DNA of 6,627 bases, taken from Desulfobacteraceae bacterium UBA2230. GTDB taxonomy: Bacteria > Desulfobacterota > Desulfobacteria > Desulfobacterales > Desulfosarcinaceae. Below the pieces are notes generated by a model. It was not told the DNA's origin, did no database searches, and was given only the letters and a program-made list of their open reading frames with translations. The translations under genes were made by a program, and so were the position numbers. The DNA lies in the NCBI GenBank assembly GCA_002348005.1, contig DDYQ01000163.1, positions 11,910 through 18,536 on the forward strand, read 5' to 3'. Positions 1 to 4,783 of the stretch are shown piece after piece. Each line of letters opens with the position of its first letter. Position 1 is the first letter of the stretch.

Positions 1-149
1 CCCACCATGCCCGGAATCATCAGGGCACGGCCCATGCAGACCGCTTTGCAGTACGGGGCTCCGAGGGCCAGCGCCTTGAAGACATGGTCCTCGGAGGAAA
101 AGCCGCCCGCAAAGGCGATATGCGGCACCGGGCGGCCTTTCTGGGCCAA
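1..149 (-). pseudogene. Out-of-frame C-terminal part of the glutamate synthase-like gene, running off the left edge
   Basis: Reading the minus strand in the frame whose codons begin at 149, 146 and so on gives LAQKGRPVPHIAFAGGF, then SSEDHVFKALALGAPYCKAV, then CMGRALMIPGMVG. This is the typical continuation of the glutamate-synthase FMN domain: the phosphate-binding AGGF step, then the conserved GAPYCKAVCMGRA segment. It is out of frame with the upstream coding sequence, which reaches EWGVPS at 152-154. From the GTG motif to the AGG motif only about 33 residues remain, against roughly 44 in the GltS alpha subunit as I remember it, so about a dozen residues seem lost as well as the frame. The gene is either a genuine pseudogene or carries a sequencing or assembly deletion. 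The natural stop lies outside the window. Confidence 0.75.
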
Positions 150-1201
150 AGGGACGGGACGCCCCACTCGCTCATCATGCGCCAGGGGCTCATGCCCGTG
201 CCGCCGGGGGCTCCGTCTATGGTTAAGAGATCGATACCGGCATCGCTTGACCATCGGATGGCCATGGCCAGTTCACGCACGGGGTAGGCGCCGGTCTTGA
301 GGGTTACCCGTTTGGCGCCCAGTCGGCGCAGCCGTTCGACCTCCAGCATGAAGCCTTCCTGGTCGATAAAGCCCAGGCGCGAATGGCGTTCGAACTGCTT
401 CAAAGGTCCTGCCTTGAAGGATGCCTGATTGGCGGGATCGTCGGGATCGGGGGTGACGATGTAGCCGCGCTTCTTCAGTTCGATGGCCCGCTTGAGCGAG
501 TCGACTTTGATTTCTCCGCCGATGCATTTGGCCCCCTGCCCCCATTTGAGTTCGATGGTTTCTACGCCCAGCTTTTCCAGCACGTATTCGGCCACACCGT
601 TGCGGGTGTCTTCCACGTTCATCTGCACCAGAATATCGCCGTAACCTTCGTGATAGCGGCGGTATTCATGCACCCGGCGATCCATTTCGGGTGATTTGCG
701 TACCTTTCCGTGCGGGCCGAACTCCAATTGCGGATCGATGCCGCAGACATTTTCGCCGCAGACCAGGCTGATGCCGCTGATGGCTGCGCCGATGGCGAAA
801 TGGTCCCAGTTGATCCGAGCGATGTCGGTGCTGCCCAAAGCGCCGGTAAATATCGGGACCTTCATTTTAACCTTGTTTGTGGTGCCGAATTCGGTCTCGG
901 TGCCGACCGCCGGGAAAGTGGCCTGGTCCGGGTCGGCGGCCACGCCCTTTGCGCCGAGGGCATAGCCCATGATATTCAAGTGGGAGTAATCCACTGGATA
1001 GTTTTTGTCCGCGCCGGCGGTGATACTGCCGAAGGGCTGAGGATAGAGCAGTTCGCGCCCCCTGAAGGTCGCCTGGAACAGATCGCAGTTGCCTTTGCAG
1101 CCATCGAGGCAGCGGCTGCATATCCCCGATTGAGGGGCCACGTCGCGCGAGCGGTTCTTGGTCTGCAGGGCTTCATTGGAGTTGGCTTGCTGAAGATTCA
1201 T
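20..1201 (-). CDS. FMN-binding glutamate synthase-like protein (GltB central domain type), frame broken near its C-terminus
   Basis: The product resembles the central FMN domain of glutamate synthase, in the archaeal-type or glutamate-synthase-related family. In true GltS that domain converts 2-oxoglutarate plus ammonia to glutamate using electrons passed through Fe-S centres. Visible features are a cysteine cluster C28-x2-C31-x3-C35-x3-C39 that could hold an iron-sulfur centre, a barrel region ending in KTGAYPVRE, and the glycine-rich FMN/phosphate segment GAPGGTGMSPWRMM (residues 330-343). The ATG at 1201 is chosen because AGGAGG lies four bases upstream; an in-frame ATG at 1342 lacks such a site and adds 47 unfamiliar residues. 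After about residue 350 (EWGVPS) the frame turns into arginine-rich sequence of no family character and stops at 20-22, giving 393 residues. Family-like sequence resumes in another frame (separate entry). Family membership is confident; the exact substrate is not, because many such proteins are not proven glutamate synthases. Confidence 0.85.
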   Translation of the reverse strand: MNLQQANSNEALQTKNRSRDVAPQSGICSRCLDGCKGNCDLFQATFRGRELLYPQPFGSITAGADKNYPVDYSHLNIMGYALGAKGVAADPDQATFPAVGTETEFGTTNKVKMKVPIFTGALGSTDIARINWDHFAIGAAISGISLVCGENVCGIDPQLEFGPHGKVRKSPEMDRRVHEYRRYHEGYGDILVQMNVEDTRNGVAEYVLEKLGVETIELKWGQGAKCIGGEIKVDSLKRAIELKKRGYIVTPDPDDPANQASFKAGPLKQFERHSRLGFIDQEGFMLEVERLRRLGAKRVTLKTGAYPVRELAMAIRWSSDAGIDLLTIDGAPGGTGMSPWRMMSEWGVPSLWPRKAARCRISPLRAAFPPRTMSSRRWPSEPRTAKRSAWAVP

Positions 1202-1205
1202 GGTT

Positions 1206-1211
1206 CCTCCT
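1206..1211 (-). promoter_or_regulatory. Ribosome binding site AGGAGG that fixes the glutamate synthase-like start
   Basis: The minus strand reads AGGAGG, AACC, ATG. This full Shine-Dalgarno match with a four-base spacer decides for the ATG at 1201 over the upstream in-frame ATG at 1342. Confidence 0.8.
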
Positions 1212-1304
1212 GTTCGGCTGGTGAAACGGAGCGATTCGGTGCCGGAATGCCGGCCAGCATCGATCCCCGGACGATCCCGGAGGGCGAGCAATGGGCAGGC
1301 TGAT

Positions 1305-1333
1305 TTGAAAAGCGGGATCGATGCGGGTAATCT
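1305..1333 (+). promoter_or_regulatory. Candidate sigma-70-type promoter towards the YcgN-type gene
   Basis: TTGAAA at 1305-1310 (five of six matches to the -35 consensus) is followed after exactly 17 bases by TAATCT at 1328-1333 (three of six matches to the -10). The leader to the ATG at 1478 would be about 140 bases. The call rests on pattern match only. Confidence 0.25.
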
Positions 1334-1337
1334 GAAT

Positions 1338-1367
1338 TGCATAGCAGGTATCCGGCGCGTGGTTCAA
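1338..1367 (-). promoter_or_regulatory. Candidate sigma-70-type promoter towards the glutamate synthase-like gene
   Basis: On the minus strand TTGAAC (1362-1367) is followed after 18 bases by TATGCA (1338-1343). If used, transcription would start near 1330, about 130 bases before the ATG, and would run through the candidate plus-strand promoter, so the two would face each other. The -10 match is weak. Confidence 0.22.
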
Positions 1368-1477
1368 ATACAAAATCGACGCAGGGCGTGCAGATGAGAA
1401 GCTAAAAACGGCCCAAGCGGACTCAGGCCGGTTGATCGAAGTGGCCGGTTCTGATAGCTTCGCTCGGGGGGAAAAGC

Positions 1478-1915
1478 ATGAAGCCGTTCTGGGAAATGAA
1501 AACGCTCGATGAGCTGACCCCGGCGCAGTGGGAAGCGCTGTGTGACGGATGCGGCCGATGTTGCCTGCAAAAGCTCAAGCACGCCACCACCGCCAAGGTC
1601 GACTATACCAGTGTGGCCTGCCGTCTGCTGGACCTGGAAACCTGCCGTTGCACGGCCTACCCGGAGCGCCGGCGGTTGGTACGCGATTGCCTGGCGCTGA
1701 GGCCGGCCAGCATACCGATCATGCACTGGCTGCCAAAGACCTGCGCATACCGCCTGATCGCGAGGGGAAAGCCGTTGCCCGATTGGCACCCGCTAATCAG
1801 CGGCGACCCGCAGTCGGTCCACCAGGCCGGTATTTCGATACGCCATAAAGCCATTTCAGAGACCGAGATCGATCCGGGCCGGATTGAAGATTACGTCCTG
1901 CCTGAACGCCTTTAG
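1478..1915 (+). CDS. ycgN: YcgN-type cysteine-cluster protein (UPF0260 family)
   Basis: This 145-residue soluble protein has no signal peptide or membrane segment and matches the UPF0260/YcgN family along its whole length. Its opening FWEMKTLDELTPAQWEALCDG parallels the E. coli YcgN N-terminus as I remember it. The family's conserved cysteines are all present: C22-x2-C25-x2-C28-C29, then C48, C56-x-C58, C71 and C89. So are the landmarks WLPKTCAYRL (residues 84-93) and WHPLISGD (103-110). The related YkgJ-like cysteine-cluster group is thought to bind a metal, zinc or iron-sulfur, but no reaction is established for YcgN. Length is typical of the family, which argues for an intact gene. The ATG at 1478 follows a G-run (GGGGGG at 1466-1471) acting as a modest ribosome site; Met7 (1496) is a weaker alternative because the FW of the family start would be lost. 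It is divergent from the glutamate-synthase-like gene. Confidence 0.93.
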   Translation: MKPFWEMKTLDELTPAQWEALCDGCGRCCLQKLKHATTAKVDYTSVACRLLDLETCRCTAYPERRRLVRDCLALRPASIPIMHWLPKTCAYRLIARGKPLPDWHPLISGDPQSVHQAGISIRHKAISETEIDPGRIEDYVLPERL

Positions 1916-1933
1916 CGCCGAAGGGGAAGGAAG

Positions 1934-2047
1934 ATGAATCGCGTGCATCTGGGTGCGGAAGCCCGGGATTTCGTCAGGGGTGCTTCACGGCCCACCGAAC
2001 CCTATGTTGGATTAAGATCCGAAATGGTTCGCGCACTCGGCATCTGA
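1934..2047 (+). CDS. Possible small protein of 37 residues downstream of the YcgN-type gene
   Basis: An ATG at 1934 opens 37 codons ending at TGA 2045-2047. The product starts MNRVHLGAEARDFVRG and ends SEMVRALGI. A purine-rich stretch (AAGGGG at 1921-1926, AAGGA at 1927-1931) sits just ahead, and the start lies only 18 bases after the YcgN-type stop, so co-transcription is plausible. I do not recognise the peptide. It is soluble and mixed-charge, with no cysteines and no membrane segment. It could be a real small gene, the remnant of a larger truncated gene, or a chance frame. The neighbouring kinase gene converges on it, with its stop at 2059-2061 only 11 bases beyond. Confidence 0.35.
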   Translation: MNRVHLGAEARDFVRGASRPTEPYVGLRSEMVRALGI

Positions 2048-2058
2048 CCGATTGGGAA

Positions 2059-4482
2059 TCAGAGTGTCGCTTGATAGGTCGTGATATCGACCGTCAAATT
2101 CGAAAACCCGCGCCGCTTGAAAGGTTTGAGGGCCGGCCACGCCGGCAGGTACATGAAGCTAAAAACGCGCTGGAACATGGCTTCCAGCAGTTGATCGGCG
2201 CTAATGGGCGATCCCGACGCCTTCAAGGCCGCGGCAGCTTCGAGTTTGCGTTCATGCAGGTGTTTGAGGCGCTCCAATTGCCTGAAAAAGCGCAGCGCCG
2301 CTTCACGTTGGCCCGGCTGATCACCCCCCACCGAGAGTTCTTGCGCCAGCCGGCTTTTCATCTGTCCGATTTTTTCGGCCGACGCTTCCAAAAGATAACG
2401 CCGCTTTTCTTCGCTCGCAAAGAAGTTCTGCTCGGAGACGGATCGGCGCAGGGTCTGCATGATGCGCTGGCTGTCGGAGTGCAGCAGCTTTACGAATTCA
2501 GGGATAAAATCAGCCGGAACCTGCACCTCGACGCGGGTCAAGATGGCTTCGTGCCGGCAGAGGGCTTCCTGGAATTCTGCGGTGGCGCAGTTCCAGAACA
2601 GGTGGTTGATGGCCGCAATGTCGGCTTCGAGCTCCGATCCCGCCGGATCAATTACTTTGAGTCGGTTAAGGATTTCGGGAAAAACCCGGGCAGTTTGCGC
2701 GAACAGATGCTTTCCGGTAAAAATCTTGAAGACGATGGCGATCGTGGCGTACCAATCCTGCAAGTGGAGCGCCGTGCGGACATCTTTATAGATTTGGGCC
2801 AGCAGGACATTGGAGAACAAGTGGGACGGGGTTGCATAAAGAGGCGTTCCGGCCAATTGGGGCTGGGGGATCTGATCAGGATCCGGCGCATGGATCGGCA
2901 CGGCCGTTTCCACGTCGATCAAACCGATCGTAAACTTCCCCGGATCATTCAGGAAGTAGGGGTATTCGGCAGGGTTTCCGGCCACAAACAGGTTTTCAGG
3001 TTTTAAGTCGCGTAGAGCCAGACCCTTTAACCCGACCCACGCCAGAAGATCTACCGTGTTGGTGGCCAGGCTCTCCAACATGGTGCCGTGACGCGAAAAA
3101 CGGGTCTCCTCGATATATCGCTTCAGGGCCTCCCGGTAGCGCTGCACCTTTGGCCGCGCCTGCTTGATCACTTCGGCCAGGCAGCAATTGACCCTCTCGA
3201 TCAGAAAAGCCGGCAGATCTTCCTGCTGTGCATATATCCTTTCGCCGGCCAGGTGGAGCAGGAACCAGTGTTTCAACTGGAACAGCGGCACATCTTCCAC
3301 GACCTTGCAAGCCACGATCAGCGACTGAAGATCTCTTTCGGCGCGGCAGAAAACTTCCTGAATGGACTGGCATACGCCGGCCGCCTCTTCGCCGTAACGG
3401 GACACGAAGCCGTCATGATCCCAGAGCAGTTCGGGGTGTTGCAAGGCTTCCTCCGCCAGGTTCACGCGGGTGCGATGGAACTCATCCAGGGTCGTGCTCA
3501 GGAAAAAGTGTTTGGACAGGTCCATGAAAAAGGCGAAAGACGAGCCGATCTTCAAGTATTCCTGCAGACCAGGATTAATCTCCAGCGCGTGCTTGTACCT
3601 TCTCTCCAGAACAGCGGCGGGCTGGTTCTGGCTTTCCGGTAAGATTAAGACGTTTTTGAGAATGACGGATACTCGCGGCACGATGCACTCCCGCGGAGCA
3701 AGGCGTGCCACGATGGCGTTTTCGGCGCTGATCCGGCGGTTGTATGCCGAAAAACCGTTAATCGGGGCAGGCGGAATTTTGATGACCATGTGCGAATCGT
3801 AAATGACATAAAAACATTTGCTGCGACTGCCGCCTCCCTGTCCCAACAGTCCGATCGACATGCGGCGCTCCGTCCATTCGCCCTCATGAAGAATTCGCAT
3901 TTCATAGGTTTCACCGGGGCAGGTGGGGCGGGTTTCCACCAGGAACAGTTCGCTGGGCGAATTGGGAGCCGCTCCGATCTGGTTTCTGAACAGTTGGAAA
4001 AAGAACCTCAAGATGCGCTGCTTGTCCGACAAACCTTCCATGCTGTCGGACGAAAACGCCGCCCCCCGATTATGTACGGTGCGGCTCACGGTCCCTTCGG
4101 CGGTGGATCGCGCTGTCCGGGAGGTGGGAGCTTGCGGTGGTCTGCGACGCAGCGGTCGCAGGAGCAGGATCAAGATGACGGCGATCACCAGCGCGGGTGC
4201 GCCGATAATCCAGGTGACGTACAACTTCACCGCCTCGATGGTCAGGCCCCGTTCATTTAGCCGGCTCCCCAGCCGTTCGATCCAGGAAGAGGGTGGGGCC
4301 GGGTTATCCGTCGGGGCGGCGGCCGCGAGGCAGACCGGGACGCAACCCGCTGAATCCGGGTTGAGAACGGTGGCCGCACACCACCAAAGGATCGCCAGGG
4401 CGACCGACGGAAAGATCCAGCGCAGGGACCTGAAAAGCAGTCGCCGCATTATTGCGGGCGCGTTCTTTTTAAGGCGCCGCAT
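2059..4482 (-). CDS. Membrane-anchored Ser/Thr protein kinase-like protein with a large insertion in the kinase fold
   Basis: The protein has 807 residues. A first hydrophobic segment (about 20-40) behind a basic N-terminus and a second (about 88-109, ending in arginines) would anchor it in the inner membrane with a short periplasmic loop and a cytoplasmic remainder. Kinase landmarks follow in order: glycine loop LGQGGGSRS (213-221), ATP-binding Lys in VIKIP (K235), likely helix-C Glu in SAENAIVARL (E254), catalytic loop RDLKPEN (491-497, D492, K494 and N497 all present), metal Asp in DVE (523-525, where DFG is usual), GTPLYATP (545-552, replacing the APE end) and D576 in helix F. K235 and R491 are 256 residues apart, against roughly 90-100 in ordinary kinases; the extra helical part (about 290-465) matches nothing I know. 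A helical, probably coiled tail spans about 690-755. Because the key catalytic residues remain, activity is plausible but unproven. Phosphorylation targets are unknown. It is divergent from clpB. Codons 47-54 coincide with one copy of a 23-base repeat. Confidence 0.85.
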   Translation of the reverse strand: MRRLKKNAPAIMRRLLFRSLRWIFPSVALAILWWCAATVLNPDSAGCVPVCLAAAAPTDNPAPPSSWIERLGSRLNERGLTIEAVKLYVTWIIGAPALVIAVILILLLRPLRRRPPQAPTSRTARSTAEGTVSRTVHNRGAAFSSDSMEGLSDKQRILRFFFQLFRNQIGAAPNSPSELFLVETRPTCPGETYEMRILHEGEWTERRMSIGLLGQGGGSRSKCFYVIYDSHMVIKIPPAPINGFSAYNRRISAENAIVARLAPRECIVPRVSVILKNVLILPESQNQPAAVLERRYKHALEINPGLQEYLKIGSSFAFFMDLSKHFFLSTTLDEFHRTRVNLAEEALQHPELLWDHDGFVSRYGEEAAGVCQSIQEVFCRAERDLQSLIVACKVVEDVPLFQLKHWFLLHLAGERIYAQQEDLPAFLIERVNCCLAEVIKQARPKVQRYREALKRYIEETRFSRHGTMLESLATNTVDLLAWVGLKGLALRDLKPENLFVAGNPAEYPYFLNDPGKFTIGLIDVETAVPIHAPDPDQIPQPQLAGTPLYATPSHLFSNVLLAQIYKDVRTALHLQDWYATIAIVFKIFTGKHLFAQTARVFPEILNRLKVIDPAGSELEADIAAINHLFWNCATAEFQEALCRHEAILTRVEVQVPADFIPEFVKLLHSDSQRIMQTLRRSVSEQNFFASEEKRRYLLEASAEKIGQMKSRLAQELSVGGDQPGQREAALRFFRQLERLKHLHERKLEAAAALKASGSPISADQLLEAMFQRVFSFMYLPAWPALKPFKRRGFSNLTVDITTYQATL
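4322..4344. repeat. 23-base perfect direct repeat, copy 1 (inside the kinase-like coding sequence)
   Basis: This copy starts GCCGCGAGG and ends CCGGGACGCA on the plus strand and is identical over 23 bases to 4626-4648. In the kinase frame (minus strand) it covers codons 47-54, encoding CVPVCLAA in the predicted periplasmic loop just after the first membrane segment. Flanking bases on either side do not match those around the second copy. Confidence 0.9.
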
Positions 4483-4489
4483 GTGAGCG

Positions 4490-4494
4490 TCCTT
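4490..4494 (-). promoter_or_regulatory. Ribosome binding site for the kinase-like gene
   Basis: The minus strand reads AAGGA, then seven bases, then ATG at 4482. This good spacing supports the first Met over the in-frame Met12 at 4449, which would start inside the basic lead of the first membrane segment. Confidence 0.6.
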
Positions 4495-4579
4495 CCGAAT
4501 TCCATAACGGTCTGCACCCTACCGCCGGTCAGCAGCGGCACTGCCGCACGCTGCGCCACCACGGGCCGGCGTGAGCTCT

Positions 4580-4622
4580 AAGATATTGTTTAAAAATGCA
4601 ATATTCAGCATTGAGCACTCAA
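4580..4622. promoter_or_regulatory. AT-rich patch with overlapping inverted repeats, likely promoter or operator of the kinase-like gene
   Basis: Three small dyads cluster here: ATATTG/CAATAT (4583-4588 and 4599-4604), AATGC/GCATT (4595-4599 and 4608-4612) and TTGAG-CA-CTCAA (4611-4622). The patch is a sharp AT island in GC-rich surroundings. On the minus strand TATCTT (4580-4585) could be a -10 element about 100 bases ahead of the kinase ATG, but I find no good -35 for it. Which, if any, of the dyads binds a regulator cannot be told from sequence. Confidence 0.35.
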
Positions 4623-4625
4623 AAA

Positions 4626-4648
4626 GCCGCGAGGCAGACCGGGACGCA
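4626..4648. repeat. 23-base perfect direct repeat, copy 2 (kinase/clpB intergenic region)
   Basis: This copy is identical over 23 bases to 4322-4344 and in the same orientation, 304 bases away. It lies between the AT-rich palindromic patch and the candidate clpB promoter. The right-hand edge runs directly into a CCGG/CCCCCGGG stretch. A match of this length inside 6.6 kb is very unlikely by chance. Confidence 0.9.
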
Positions 4649-4664
4649 CCGGCCCCCGGGCACG

Positions 4665-4692
4665 TTGACATCACCGGCGCTGTGGTTAATTT
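4665..4692 (+). promoter_or_regulatory. Candidate housekeeping-type promoter for clpB
   Basis: A perfect -35 hexamer TTGACA (4665-4670) is followed after 16 bases by TAATTT (4687-4692), a partial -10 match. The leader to the clpB ATG would be about 85 bases. The candidate suggests vegetative-sigma transcription, either alone or alongside a heat-shock promoter I could not recognise. Confidence 0.4.
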
Positions 4693-4773
4693 TGCTGCAA
4701 AATTCAGACCAACGCAGCTTTGTGGTGGCGGGCCAGGTTGTTGAACCCGTACGACCCAAAGAATTGTGATGCG

Positions 4774-4779
4774 AGGAGG
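4774..4779 (+). promoter_or_regulatory. Ribosome binding site for clpB
   Basis: AGGAGG followed by GAAA and ATG is a full Shine-Dalgarno match with a four-base spacer. It fixes the start at 4784, which also gives the family's usual MRFDKLT opening. Confidence 0.8.
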
Positions 4780-4783
4780 GAAA

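Larger units (their letters stand above)
1202..1477. other. Divergent intergenic region between the glutamate synthase-like gene and the YcgN-type gene
   Basis: These 276 bases separate two genes that point away from each other, so both promoters should lie here. Beyond the ribosome sites and two weak promoter candidates listed separately, I see a seven-base inverted repeat (GAAGCTA at 1398-1404, TAGCTTC at 1455-1461) and a direct repeat of GGCCGGTT (1426-1433 and 1443-1450, a 17-base period). Both are short enough to be chance in GC-rich DNA, although the direct repeat just ahead of the YcgN-type start could be a regulator site. I see no tRNA, no convincing riboswitch and no credible extra coding frame. 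Confidence 0.6.
4483..4783. other. Divergent intergenic region between the kinase-like gene and clpB
   Basis: These 301 bases separate two genes reading outward. From left to right they contain the kinase ribosome site, a GC-rich leader (about 4500-4572), an AT-rich patch with inverted repeats (4580-4622), one copy of the 23-base repeat (4626-4648), a TTGACA-led promoter candidate (4665-4692), a short inverted repeat GCTGC/GCAGC (4694-4698 and 4714-4718) that falls in the presumed clpB leader, and the clpB ribosome site. Frames that remain open here on the minus strand lack ribosome sites and overlap the clpB start, so I do not call them genes. No clear heat-shock sigma-32 promoter or full CIRCE operator is visible. 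Confidence 0.6.

Noticed and set aside
710..1303. Plus-strand open frame (197 codons) opposite the glutamate-synthase-like gene
   Set aside because: It is antisense to the cysteine cluster and barrel of the recognised protein, shows no domain of its own, and its end only covers the intergenic region by chance.
1364..1789. Minus-strand open frame (141 codons) opposite the YcgN-type gene
   Set aside because: YcgN family residues are intact on the plus strand; the minus-strand product has no family character.
2077..2092. Hairpin GGTCG/CGACC near the 3' end of the kinase-like gene as a terminator
   Set aside because: The stem is only five pairs with no T-tract on either strand, and it lies in kinase coding sequence.
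1398..2167. 13-base direct repeat GAAGCTAAAAACG at 1398-1410 and 2155-2167
   Set aside because: A 13-base match has a fair chance of arising at random in a window this long, and the second copy is ordinary kinase coding sequence.
2071..3006. Long plus-strand open frame (311 codons) within the kinase-like gene
   Set aside because: It lies fully antisense to a protein with clear kinase motifs in the other strand. Its translation shows no recognisable domain and there is no ribosome site, so it is an overlap effect of GC-rich codon use.
3088..3642. Plus-strand open frame (184 codons) opposite the middle of the kinase-like gene
   Set aside because: It is antisense to the kinase insert region, with no motif and no ribosome site.
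4613..4640. CIRCE-like half site GAGCACTC ahead of clpB
   Set aside because: Seven bases (AGCACTC) match the left half of CIRCE, but the expected right half GAGTGCTAA is missing at the required nine-base spacing; only a poor GAG match occurs.
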